A DNA stretch of 64,000 nt from Candidatus Phosphitivorax anaerolimi (GCA_001896555.1 MPOS01000032.1:1-64000); one strand, 5' to 3'. Shown: positions 1-9,043, counted from the stretch's first letter. The notes: a model not told the origin generated them from the letters alone. Numbers and translations: made by a program.

Positions 1-68
1 ATATATTTTCAAATCGATTTCAACCATCTTTACCCGCTAAACACCGCTATGCCTTGATGTACAGTCTT

Positions 69-1391
69 TTATCTGCTAAACGTTGGGACAGTAGTGATTC
101 TTATTGACTTTTTACCCCCAAAACCCCCCAATAGGGGTGCGAAACTTGAGTTATTTATTCCATAACGCGTAACAGCCGTAAGGCCGCGAGCGTTTGGCGA
201 CGGCCTAATGTTGTGGAAAGATTCATCTGGTATTGGGCAGGGCTCCTTAGTGATGCTCTGTTCCCATTCATCTAGAACTACCTTGATACGCTTTTGTGCC
301 TTAAATACGGCATCGTAATCGCTATCAGTCGGAAGGCGGTAACTCCTGCCATGAATATCCGGATTAAGGGTTACCACCACAAGCAAGCGTGCTCCACCAA
401 CGCGTTTCCCGTTTGTGTCGAAAACCACATCCGCCCCACCTCTCTGGCCAGATAGCTGGCTGCGTACCCGTTCTGGTGGTAAAACTGTATTACAGCATGG
501 GCATGTGGCATTGGCCTGCGTAATTGTTCCTTTGCATACGTCTTTGTCTTCATTTGGCTCAAATATCTCGAACTCCACTTGTGGAGGTCCGTTCTCTGCT
601 CGGATAACTTTGTGTCGAAGCGCCCTTTTTCTACTGGCCTTCTTGCAAAGCCAGAATGATCGCATAAGAGGAATCTCAGCCCCGCAATTGGGCGACTCGC
701 ATTTCACCGTCCGTGCCCAGAGGTAGGCAATGGGATTGGCCCCATCCGGATCTTCTGGATAGAACTCAGCCAGTTCCTTTTCAGCCTTGTCCTTGATCTC
801 CTTCCCGACCCGCCTCAACTCCTCGGCGAGTTCCGGGCCATGGCGCGGGATATCCTCCAGCATGACCTTGAGGATGAGACAGGCCACCGGGTTGAGATCG
901 CTTGCAAACGCTTCGCAGCCGAGCCGAAGTGCTTCAAGAGGGATAGAACCTCCACCGGCAAAGGGGTCCACCACAAGCGGCGTCTCGTCAGGGTGGGCTG
1001 CAGTGACAAGACTGCGGGCCACCGAAAGGTAATCCATATTTGCAGAGTTGTCCCAGTTTGCAAGGTCCCCGATAAAGGTGAGCAGGGCTTTGCGCAGACC
1101 CTCTTCCGATCTCAACTGTTTGTTCATTTTCGGGGTATTCCATCCCGGCACTTCAAGCAAGGCTTCCTTTGCTTTCGATTTGAAATCCACCGGACAGAGC
1201 GGATCGCAGGGATCGGGCAGCAGAAGCGCCATGAGCATGGCCCGGCACGCTGCGAGCGGCCTTCGTGCCCACCACAGGTGAAGTGTGGAGGGATGGCCAT
1301 GGCGTATCGATTTTTCCCGGGCCGAGTGTTTCGAAACCACGGCGATGGGGAAATCAACCTCTGCCAGGCGCTTACATTCTTTTGGAATCAT
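69..1391 (-). pseudogene. DUF1156-type DNA methylase, C-terminally truncated
   Basis: The N-terminal half matches DUF1156 adenine-specific methylases: an N-terminal block with HPSTLHLWWARRPL, then the SAM-binding motif I DPFAGGGSIPLEALRLG around residue 145, then two CxxC-type zinc-ribbon pairs near residues 230 and 300. Homology stops at TAVTRYGI (about residue 413); the last 27 residues are unlike the family. Known members are roughly twice as long and carry the catalytic DPPY-type motif IV in the missing half, so this copy should be inactive. The start ATG has AAGGA 7 nt upstream. It is the last gene of a leftward module with the AlbA_2 and SNF2 genes. The break near position 150 suggests an insertion or deletion scar. 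Family assignment is firm; loss of function is inference. Confidence 0.75.
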
Positions 1392-1472
1392 TTATCATCC
1401 TTGGCTCAAATTAAAATTCATTGCTTGCGAGATCAGGTTCTTCCCGGTGAATATTTTCATTTTCACTGCCAG

Positions 1473-2837
1473 CTAGCGAGACGATTTTTTCAGGACATAT
1501 ACCTTTTTTGGGTCCCTCGGGCCGGTGCCGATCTCGGCCAGGACTCCCTGCGTAACGAGCTTTCGTAGCCGCGCCCGTGCCGCCCGATCCGACACATCCC
1601 AAACATGCGCTGCATGTGCTGTGGAAATTTCATTATGTTCAAGCAGATAGTGCTCCAGCCGCACTTGCCATTCTTGTTCTTTCTCTGATGGTGCGGTAAC
1701 GTGCTTGTTGAAAAGGGTCACCCTGAAGCTGTTCCCGACCTCTTGGAAGAGAGGAGGCTGGAGCCCGGACTGCCTGCATACTGCCATTATTCTGCCGATC
1801 CCGGACCCCCACTGTTCGATGAGCTTCAATTCCCGGAATACCCGGCCGATCACCCGGTTCCGCAACTTGGAGACGCCCGAAAGGGCGGCCTCAAGCGTGA
1901 GTCCGAAGGGCAACATCCCGGGATTGGTGATCTCAATCCGGTCGTCAAAGACCGCAACCCTGATGTTCATTCCGGAGATGGAATAGTCGGCATGAACCAC
2001 GGCATTGATTATGGCCTCCCTGATCGCAGCCGGAGGGTACTCATGGATGTCCCTGCGCTTGACAGCGCCGATCTCGGCAGCGTGCATGGTATGGCGTTCG
2101 ATAAATGCAACAGCGACTTCGACAGCCCGGGGGAGATACTCATCTATTTCCGTCTGATCGATAATATGGGCTGTGGTGAGTCCGCTGAAACGGGCACACC
2201 GTATGACGGCATCAGGAAAGATCGATCGGCGGTCTTTCCCAAAAAGCAAGATGGCACCACGGGTTGGCAATTCCTGACCGCCATGGTTCACTACCAGGCC
2301 AAGGGAGCGCCGAACAGAATCAGAGATCGGGCGGGAGACCTGAGAGAAGAACTCGGAAGCAGCTCGGAAGTCTATAGCTTCCGAGTTGACTTCCGTGCAT
2401 GGCAACTCATCAAACAAAGTATTCCTTGCCAGACGATGGATATCGGCAACAAGCTCCGGCCCTGCACGCCGGTTTGTGGAGCCAAGGCGGATATAAACCC
2501 CTTCTTCAGGGCCTTCTGACCCGACATAGTAGGGGCCGACAAGATGCGGGATGTTGACCACGATCAGCTCCCGGTCCCGCCAGGAAACGATCTGTATTTC
2601 CGGAATCAGGGTGGGTTTGATGCTGTCTGCAAAGGCACTGCTCATTCGTTCTTCATCACTCAAGGGGTCTTTGACGCCTATAACCTCTTTGGTACGGTCA
2701 CGGACACCGATCAAGAGTGTCCCTCCCGCGGTATTGGCAAATGCTACCGCGGTTCGTACAATGTTCTGCATCGAGCGGCAATTCTCTTTGAACTCAAGGG
2801 TCTTGCCCTCATTTTGTGTCAAGAGATCCTTTATCAA
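1473..2837 (-). CDS. AlbA_2/Schlafen-like DNA-binding ATPase (RecG-like, COG2865 type)
   Basis: A 454-aa protein. The N-terminal AlbA_2 (Schlafen-type) domain has the hallmark ESFEFK-like segment LEFKENCRS and NTAGGTLLIGVRD (residues about 14-47). The middle HATPase-like domain of this family shows REAIINAVVHADYS and the glycine-rich EQWGSGIGRI. The C-terminus holds a winged-helix-like segment (about 385-450). Such proteins are usually transcription regulators or accessory proteins and recur in defence islands. The start is TTG with AGGAG about 10 nt upstream. It sits 26 nt downstream of the SNF2 helicase gene and 81 nt upstream of the methylase gene, so the three are probably co-transcribed. 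The specific role is unknown. Confidence 0.85.
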   Translation of the reverse strand: MIKDLLTQNEGKTLEFKENCRSMQNIVRTAVAFANTAGGTLLIGVRDRTKEVIGVKDPLSDEERMSSAFADSIKPTLIPEIQIVSWRDRELIVVNIPHLVGPYYVGSEGPEEGVYIRLGSTNRRAGPELVADIHRLARNTLFDELPCTEVNSEAIDFRAASEFFSQVSRPISDSVRRSLGLVVNHGGQELPTRGAILLFGKDRRSIFPDAVIRCARFSGLTTAHIIDQTEIDEYLPRAVEVAVAFIERHTMHAAEIGAVKRRDIHEYPPAAIREAIINAVVHADYSISGMNIRVAVFDDRIEITNPGMLPFGLTLEAALSGVSKLRNRVIGRVFRELKLIEQWGSGIGRIMAVCRQSGLQPPLFQEVGNSFRVTLFNKHVTAPSEKEQEWQVRLEHYLLEHNEISTAHAAHVWDVSDRAARARLRKLVTQGVLAEIGTGPRDPKKVYVLKKSSR

Positions 2838-2863
2838 ATCAGATCATCTCCTATCATGTGTCT

Positions 2864-5800
2864 TCAGTCTCCATACGGCGAGGGGTCTTCCCTCACCTGC
2901 ATCGGTTTTGTCATGGCATTTACTTCCATCTGGTAATGGGCCACCTTGGACACCTCCCGCCAGGGGAACCGTGCCGGATCTTTGATGGGTTCTTGCAATG
3001 TGGGCTGCGTCGCGCAGTTGGTGACAATATAAAGCCAATAACAATCGCGCCGGTCTTCGGCCACTCGCCTCTCGTTGGGGGTGAGCAGTATGGTGCCCGT
3101 GACCGCAGACAGGCCCTTTACCTCAATAAGGCGCAGTTCGCCGGAGTTGACGTCAAGGCTGGTTACGTCATATCCAAGATTTTTTTCATGCACATCAAAG
3201 ACCTGCCGGCCTTGAGACCTCTCATATTCCATCACCGTATTCATAGCAATCACTTCGGTCTCAAAATTTGGACGCAGCCGCTGAACATCCGGGGCTTCGC
3301 GTTCCGGATGGGGAAGGACCAGCACACTGGCAATCCGTTCCACGGCCTGCAGCGATAACGACCGCTGTCGTTCGAGCTCATGTCTGCGTTGCTCACGCCG
3401 CGCGAGCAGTTCGGCGTGACGGTTTTCGGCCTGTGCCAATCTGCCGTCGGCGCCGGTAACACCCTTGTCCTTCTCCTCTATGGCTTTTCCGATCTCTTCG
3501 TCAGCGCGTTGCAGCAGTTCAGTCAAGGAAAGCTCCACATGATCGGAAATGCGTTGCACCTCGTTCATACGATCTTTTCGCGTTCTTTCCAGGAAAGGCT
3601 GGAGAGCATTATCGTACAGCCATGCAGAAGCCTCTGGCGCCAGGGTCACAGTCGGAACCTGTTCCGGCATCGGTGCGGGCGAGAAATTTCCAAGCATGTT
3701 TGGTTCGCGCAAGCAGGGTTCGCCGTGTTCAGTGAGTTCCACAGCAAACAGATGCTCGTGAACAATGTGACCGAGGCCATCCACAACTCGGGCACGGTAA
3801 AAATCGATCCGGGAGGGCTTCTCGTGCTGCAGCGAATAATAGCAAGCCCCCTTGCTGAACGCTTCGGCGGCCTTGTCAGATGCATGCCTCCGAATCGCCT
3901 CGAAGAGTGGATGACCGGGTGTGACCCATTCAAGGTTGTTTTTCTCGGCAGTTTCGCGGTCGGTCGAGCATCGCGGATACTTCAGTGCAAGGCTTGGGAG
4001 TTTCCATGTAGGCTCACGCTCGAATCGTTTCAGTGCTGGCGGCGTGCGGGCAGGCTCAAAGGTATGTGCCATTGTTTCAATGACTTTCAGCTTAAAGGGA
4101 ACGTATTCGGCTGCATCACGAATGAAACGCGCAATGGTTTCGGGCACAACGCGGCATTCCTGTGCACGAGCCCTGCGTTCGACAAGCATCTCCAGATTGA
4201 GCTTCTTTGAAGCCAAGCCTTCAAGAGCATTTTGGCAGATAGCCCGGAAACGTCCCTCATCCACGTTCTCTAGCAGGCGTTCTTCAAGGTCCGCATCGCC
4301 GAGCTTACCCGAATAGTAATCCCTGAGTATACGCTCAACATGGGCGGCAGGGAGTATTTCTCCCACGACATTGAAGACCGCGTCATCGTCCAATGCATCA
4401 CGTATTTCCTGAAGCTTTTCCAGTAGCCGCTGAAGAACCCGCCCCTCAATTGTGTTGGTCGCAACAAAATTGAAGATCAGGCAGTCTTTTCTCTGTCCGT
4501 ACCGGTGGATACGACCCATGCGTTGCTCCAGGCGATTCGGGTTCCATGGGATATCGTAGTTGAAAAGAACATGACAGACCTGCAGGTTGATTCCTTCCCC
4601 GGCCGCCTCGGTAGCAACAAGGATTTGAATGGCCCCCTCGCGGAATTGCTGTTCCGAGTAGAGACGTGTGCCAGGTTCGTCTCTTGAACCCGGCTTCATG
4701 CCGCCGTGGATACACCCCACCCTGAACCCCCATGCCTTGAGCTTAAGTGAAAGATAGTCGAGCGTGTCCTTAAACTCAGTAAAGATGAGCAGGCGCTTAT
4801 CGGGCTGATCGAAAAATCCTTCCTTTTGAAGAAGATCCTTGAGCTTTGTCAGCTTGGATTCAGCATCAGAGTTTTCCACTGTTTGCGCCTGTTTCGCAAG
4901 TTCTCGAAGTTCCGCTATTTCCTCATGGATCTGTTCAGAGTTTCCCGCCAGGGTAACCGCTTCGAGCATCTCTTCAAGTCGCTCGCGCTCGTGTTCCTCC
5001 ATCTCTTCCAGTTCCTCAGGATCGGGAAGGTCCGGTGGTGCCAGCCTGGCCAACTCCTGTGCCCGCTTTAAGCCTTCTTCCAGTCTGCGTGCACGATTTT
5101 CGAGGCTGTGCCTCATGGAATACGTGCTGGATGCCAGCCTGCGCTGGTAGAGAGACATCAAAAAGCCGACAGCCCGGGCGCGGGGGTCATCCCCTCGTGC
5201 AGCTGCCTTGGCGCTCTGGCGTTTCACGAAGCGAGTGACCTCCTTGTAAAGGTCGAATTCCGGCCCGTCGATCAGAAAATCGACAGAATGCGGGATACGC
5301 TTCGTAAAGATCTTTTCCGCAGCCCAGGTACCATCTGAACGCCTCTCCGGGAAGTAGACCATCGCCTCCTTGGTACGACGGAGGTAGAACGGGGCACGGC
5401 GGCGTTCCATGGCCTCGCGGATAGAACGGACATCCGCATAGACATCCGGATCGAGAAGTTGAAGAAAGAGCGAAAAATTGGACGGGTCCCCTTTATGGGG
5501 TGTTGCTGTCATGAGCAATATGTGGTCCGATGTATCTCGCAACAGCTCACCGAGGGCATAGCGAGCTGTCTTGCGTGCAGGCGGTGACCATGACATGCGA
5601 TGAGCCTCATCCACGATAACGAGATCCCACTGAACCTGTCTGAGTCCAGGCAGGATCTCTGTTCGTTTTGCAAGGTCGAGCGATGTAATGATTTTCTTTT
5701 GTTCCAGCCATTGATTGACGCCGAACTGATCGCGAATGTCTCCGCCTTTCAAGACAAGGAATTTTTCATCGAACTTTTCCTTCAGTTCCCGCTGCCACTG

Positions 5801-6307
5801 AAACGATAAATTTGCCGGGCAAACGATAAGAATTCGTTCAGCAAGCCCCCGGAGCTGGAGTTCACGGATAAGGAGACCTGCCATGATGGTCTTGCCGGCT
5901 CCGGCGTCATCTGCGAGCAAGAACCGGACGCGGGCCAGCTTGAGGAGGTAGTCATAGATGGCTTCCAACTGGTGCGGCAGCGGGTCGACACGGGAGATAG
6001 AGAGACCAAAGTACGGATCAAATTCCCACGCAATACCCAATGAATATGCCTGGAGTCCCAGGCGAATGAGATGGCCATCACCATCGTAGGTGAATTTCGC
6101 ATCGAATATAGATAAATCACGAAGTTCATGATCAGTGAGAGTTACTCTGCGGAATCGTTCAGATTGCATGCCTACCAGGCCAAGGGTCCATGTCCCATCG
6201 CTCTCGGCCCGTATTGTCTCGACACGCATCGGCTCACTGAAAAGTGAACCTCTGATGATACAACCCTCGTGAATTTCTTCGCTCAATAATGTTCTTATGT
6301 CAGACAA
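2864..6307 (-). CDS. SNF2-family helicase with C-terminal DUF3883 (DrmD-like)
   Basis: A 1147-aa protein with a SNF2/RapA-like two-lobe motor. Walker A DDAGAGKT is near residue 133, the DEAH box (VDEAHRMSW) near 230, the SNF2 motif MTATPHKGDP near 265, and helicase C motifs ATEAAGEGINLQ and QRMGRIHRYGQ near 560-600. The C-terminus (about 1015-1110) is a DUF3883 nuclease-like domain with GYDV and the EVKG signature. This architecture is typical of helicases in DISARM-class and DUF1156-linked restriction systems, where it works with a methylase. The start is TTG preceded by GGGAG at 9 nt. It is first in the leftward three-gene set. Activity against phage is inferred from context only. Confidence 0.9.
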   Translation of the reverse strand: MSDIRTLLSEEIHEGCIIRGSLFSEPMRVETIRAESDGTWTLGLVGMQSERFRRVTLTDHELRDLSIFDAKFTYDGDGHLIRLGLQAYSLGIAWEFDPYFGLSISRVDPLPHQLEAIYDYLLKLARVRFLLADDAGAGKTIMAGLLIRELQLRGLAERILIVCPANLSFQWQRELKEKFDEKFLVLKGGDIRDQFGVNQWLEQKKIITSLDLAKRTEILPGLRQVQWDLVIVDEAHRMSWSPPARKTARYALGELLRDTSDHILLMTATPHKGDPSNFSLFLQLLDPDVYADVRSIREAMERRRAPFYLRRTKEAMVYFPERRSDGTWAAEKIFTKRIPHSVDFLIDGPEFDLYKEVTRFVKRQSAKAAARGDDPRARAVGFLMSLYQRRLASSTYSMRHSLENRARRLEEGLKRAQELARLAPPDLPDPEELEEMEEHERERLEEMLEAVTLAGNSEQIHEEIAELRELAKQAQTVENSDAESKLTKLKDLLQKEGFFDQPDKRLLIFTEFKDTLDYLSLKLKAWGFRVGCIHGGMKPGSRDEPGTRLYSEQQFREGAIQILVATEAAGEGINLQVCHVLFNYDIPWNPNRLEQRMGRIHRYGQRKDCLIFNFVATNTIEGRVLQRLLEKLQEIRDALDDDAVFNVVGEILPAAHVERILRDYYSGKLGDADLEERLLENVDEGRFRAICQNALEGLASKKLNLEMLVERRARAQECRVVPETIARFIRDAAEYVPFKLKVIETMAHTFEPARTPPALKRFEREPTWKLPSLALKYPRCSTDRETAEKNNLEWVTPGHPLFEAIRRHASDKAAEAFSKGACYYSLQHEKPSRIDFYRARVVDGLGHIVHEHLFAVELTEHGEPCLREPNMLGNFSPAPMPEQVPTVTLAPEASAWLYDNALQPFLERTRKDRMNEVQRISDHVELSLTELLQRADEEIGKAIEEKDKGVTGADGRLAQAENRHAELLARREQRRHELERQRSLSLQAVERIASVLVLPHPEREAPDVQRLRPNFETEVIAMNTVMEYERSQGRQVFDVHEKNLGYDVTSLDVNSGELRLIEVKGLSAVTGTILLTPNERRVAEDRRDCYWLYIVTNCATQPTLQEPIKDPARFPWREVSKVAHYQMEVNAMTKPMQVREDPSPYGD

Positions 6308-6616
6308 AGACCAATGCTCCCGTTCACTTTAGGGACAGTGCTGCACTGAAGTTCATCATGCCCATGCATCTACATTATAATGACCAGTCTTTCATTTCGT
6401 TTATCAATACTATCTTACGCCAAATCTATTCAGAGGTCAAAGAGTTAGAGCATAGCCAGCCTTTGAGCTGATAGGCTATGCCCAGGGGGATATACTGTAT
6501 GAGTCACGATCTAATCGGACAGTTGATCCCCTTTCTGAGGTTTGTCGTCAGATCAGATCATAGTCAATCAATTAACACTCCCAAGGCACTGCCACATCTA
6601 CTAATTTGACGAAACC

Positions 6617-6636
6617 GTGGTGCCCCTGTGGTGCCC
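6617..6636 (+). repeat. Tandem GTGGTGCCC repeats (possible integrase arm sites)
   Basis: GTGGTGCCC occurs twice, at 6617-6625 and 6628-6636, with an 11-bp period. Short direct repeats of this kind close to a tRNA-derived core are typical of arm-type binding sites of tyrosine integrases. The repeats are seen directly; the role is inference, and no integrase gene lies within the window. Confidence 0.4.
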
Positions 6637-6668
6637 TATAGCCAGAAAGCTTGACTGATCCAGGATGA

Positions 6669-6697
6669 CCGGAGGTTCAAATCCTCCCCCGCTACCA
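6669..6697 (+). other. tRNA 3'-end remnant, candidate attachment site
   Basis: The sequence has a 5-bp T-stem (GGAGG 6671-6675, CCTCC 6683-6687) enclosing the T-loop TTCAAAT, followed by an acceptor-like strand CCCGCT and ACCA. No D-arm or anticodon arm lies upstream, so only the 3' part of a tRNA is present. The acceptor strand is one base short for a standard tRNA. Remnants like this mark the distal end of islands integrated at tRNA 3' ends. Its orientation implies that the island lies to the left, covering the methylase-helicase genes, with the intact tRNA beyond the left edge of the window. Confidence 0.6.
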
Positions 6698-6797
6698 ACT
6701 AATTTCCGGGTCTGAAACTGCAGGAAAGTCGGCAGGATAAAACTACCCCCTAATGCGTGCTCGGCTCTTATCCCGATCTGTTCGGGAATGATCGTCG

Positions 6798-7202
6798 TTA
6801 CAGGGGCCTGAACATCGGCAGGCTTATATCGGGTGTGGCATCCTTCCATACTACGGTGACAGGCATCTCGCAGGAGACCTCCTCAGGCGGGCATCCCACG
6901 ATATTGGTCAGGAGCCGCGGCCCTTCCTGGAGCTCCACCACGGCGACCACATAGGGGAGATCCTCCAGGAAACCTTGATGATATGCCACGTGATACACCG
7001 CATAGGTATATACCTTCCCGATACCGGCTGATACGATCCACTGAAAATCTTTGCGCAGGCACTTTGGACACACATAAGACGCAGGGAACCGGATATGTCC
7101 GCACGAAGCGCACTTCTGGAACCTCAGCTCGTGGTTCCTGCATCCTTCCCAGAACTCCCGGTTGTCGCTGTTTATCCGCGGCAGCGGCTTTGTATACTCC
7201 AT
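6798..7202 (-). CDS. DUF35 OB-fold protein with zinc ribbon (thiolase partner)
   Basis: A 134-aa COG1545 protein. A rubredoxin-like zinc ribbon (Cys31, Cys34, Cys45, Cys48) is followed by the DUF35 OB fold, with GKVYTYAVYH and PYVVAVVELQEGPRL. Proteins of this family form complexes with thiolase-fold enzymes, for example BbsA with BbsB in anaerobic toluene degradation, archaeal acetoacetyl-CoA thiolase complexes, and Ltp2 aldolase with its DUF35 partner. The start ATG has GGGAGG 8 nt upstream. It begins 2 nt after the stop codon of the thiolase-like gene, so the two are translated together and very likely form a heteromer. The substrate is not determinable from sequence. Confidence 0.9.
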   Translation of the reverse strand: MEYTKPLPRINSDNREFWEGCRNHELRFQKCASCGHIRFPASYVCPKCLRKDFQWIVSAGIGKVYTYAVYHVAYHQGFLEDLPYVVAVVELQEGPRLLTNIVGCPPEEVSCEMPVTVVWKDATPDISLPMFRPL

Positions 7203-7204
7203 CG

Positions 7205-8368
7205 TTATATCCTCCCCAGGATGCAGCAGGAGTGAGTCTGCAAGATCCCGCCGTTGTCGCTCACCAGGATAATATTAGGCTCCTTCGTCTGTGTCGCGGG
7301 GCCGAGCTGGCGGTCTCCGCATCTGCCCATGATCTGCATGGCAGCCTCGCTCAAAGGGGTCAGCCCCATATAGTATGCCTCGGAGAGCTGGCCTCCGGAG
7401 GTATTGACGGGCATGCGGCCCCCAGGGCCGGTCGTGCCTCCCGAGAACCAACTTTCTCCTTCGCCCGGCTCGAAGAACCCGTAATCCTGGAGCGTGAGCT
7501 CAACGGTATAGGTAAAGCAGTCGTAGATCTGGCATGCATCGATATCATCTCTGGTGATGCCTGCAATTGACAGTGCGGTTTCGCACGCCTTGCGCGCCCC
7601 GGTCGAACCGGTCAATATGCCTGACTGCGTGACCTGCACAGACGGGTTGTGCTGGCCGAGGCCCAGGATGACGGCAGGCCGGTGTTTGAGGTCTCGGGCC
7701 CGCTCAAGGGTGGTGACGATGACGGCCCTGCCGCCGTCGTTCACCAGACAGTTGTCCGGCAGGCGCAGCGGCTCCACCACATACTTCGAAGACAGGTAGT
7801 CGTCGAAGGACATGGGCTTGTCATACATCATGGCTTGAGGATTCAGGTTTGCCCAGGCACGCTGGGCAACTGCGATGTGCTTCCATGTCTGCGGACCGGT
7901 GTTGAATTCGTGCATGGCCCTGCGCGCTGCAAGGGCATACCCGCCGGTGGCGCCGAAGTGGCCGAAGACCGCGTCGTCACCGGCAAAATCCATGAGCATG
8001 GTAAACAAGCTGTCGCTGGAGAGCGCATTGTGACCGTAGGAAATGAGTACATACCGGCACAGGCCCGCATCGAGCACGCCGACCGCGTGCTGGAGGTGGC
8101 TGCGCGATCAGTTTGCGTCCTGGCTCAGGTAGTTGGGCTCGATCCCCAGATGCTGCGCCACGAGGTATGGGGTGAGATCGTTTTCGTCAGAAGACGCCGG
8201 AAAATGCCGGTAGCAGATGAGTCCATCGATGTCGTCCTTTGAAATGCCGGCATCGGTGATGGCATTCGCACATGCTTCCAGATGAAAGCTTAACGATGTC
8301 CTCCCCGGCACCCTTCCCTGCGGGGTATACCCCACGCCGACAATGGCATACGTTTTTTCCCTGTTCAT
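7205..8368 (-). CDS. Thiolase-superfamily protein with in-frame TGA (candidate selenoprotein)
   Basis: Two reading frames, 8368-8111 and 8107-7205, are separated only by a TGA at 8108-8110 and lie in the same frame. Read through, they give a 387-aa thiolase-fold protein, normal for the family. TGA is codon 87, at the start of the helix that holds the nucleophilic Cys (about residue 89) in classical thiolases. A GGUC-loop hairpin follows it (8073-8091). C-terminal motifs are IYDCFTYTVELTLQDYGFF and GGQLSEAYYMG. The latter resembles Ltp2/SCPx-like C-C lyases rather than classical thiolases, which have a His at that site. The start ATG at 8368 has AAGGAG 9 nt upstream. It is coupled to the DUF35 gene. 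A plain nonsense mutation or a sequencing error is the alternative. Confidence 0.7.
8073..8091 (-). promoter_or_regulatory. Candidate bacterial SECIS hairpin
   Basis: In the mRNA sense, a perfect 7-bp stem (AGCACGC / GCGUGCU) closes a 5-nt loop GGUCG. It starts 16 nt after the in-frame UGA, with the loop 23 nt after it. Bacterial SECIS elements sit just downstream of the UGA and present loop guanines to SelB; E. coli fdhF also has GGUC in its loop. Position and loop fit, but no lower-stem bulge was verified and GC-rich coding DNA forms hairpins by chance. Confidence 0.45.
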
Positions 8369-8515
8369 GAGTATGGTCTCCTTTTCCACTTCTCCGCCAG
8401 GGAGAAACTGTCGACACCTATAAACGAATATGAGCGTAAATGCTCACTCTGCCCTTTGTTTTAACATTTACCACATCTGTATCAGGGCATGCATCCAAAA
8501 AGAAGATAGGGGAGC

Positions 8516-8932
8516 TCATCCCAGGGATTTCCCCGTGCTCGACATGCTGAGGGTGCCATGGCGGACGCCCTTGACCGACTGCAACGCATTGGCCAGTTTC
8601 TGAACCTCTGTTGCACGCCCCTTCACGGCGACGATCTCGAGGCAGTTGTGATGGTCGAGATGGATGTGCTGGGATGAGATGATGATTTCCTGATAGCCGT
8701 GCTGGATGCTGGTAAGGCGGCTTGTAAGCCCTCGCTGGTGGTGGTCGAAGATGAACGTGATAGCGCCTGCCACCTCGTCGTCTTCTTCCCATTCCTTTTT
8801 GATGAGTTCCTGACGGATAAGATCGCGTAATGCTTCGGATCGTGTCGAGTAGCCCTTGTTCTCGATGTGGCGGTCGAATTTTTCAAGAAGGCTGCTTTCG
8901 ATTGATACACCAAATCTCACGAGCTGTGCCAT
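8516..8932 (-). CDS. nikR: Nickel-responsive regulator NikR
   Basis: A 138-aa protein with the full NikR layout: an N-terminal ribbon-helix-helix (VRFGVSIESSLLEKFDRHI, residues 5-23, and a second helix RSEALRDLIR) and a C-terminal ACT-like metal domain. The nickel ligands are all present as His78, His89, His91 and Cys97, equivalent to E. coli His76/His87/His89/Cys95, in HIHLDHHNCLEI. NikR represses nickel uptake genes when nickel is abundant. No nickel transporter, hydrogenase or urease gene lies in the window, so its targets are elsewhere. The thiolase-like gene starts about 150 nt downstream on the same strand. Confidence 0.95.
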   Translation of the reverse strand: MAQLVRFGVSIESSLLEKFDRHIENKGYSTRSEALRDLIRQELIKKEWEEDDEVAGAITFIFDHHQRGLTSRLTSIQHGYQEIIISSQHIHLDHHNCLEIVAVKGRATEVQKLANALQSVKGVRHGTLSMSSTGKSLG

Positions 8933-9043
8933 AACTCACCCTGTGTTATTTTTTCATGGTAATCGTGCCACAGAGAAAAGAAGGTGTCAAATCTGTATCC
9001 TTAAAAAACCTCGTATTCCAAGACTCGGGCATGCTGAAAAAAA

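Larger units (their letters stand above)
6308..6797. other. Intergenic region at island edge
   Basis: No convincing gene lies in this 490-bp stretch. It contains an imperfect hairpin (GCATAGCC at 6450-6457 paired with GGCTATGC at 6474-6481, 16-nt loop), the short tandem repeats at 6617-6636 and the tRNA 3'-end remnant at 6669-6697, described separately. It separates the leftward defence-type genes from the leftward DUF35 gene. Confidence 0.6.

Noticed and set aside
6600-6720. A complete tRNA gene
   Set aside because: Only the T-arm and acceptor 3' strand are present; no D or anticodon arm, and the acceptor is one base short.
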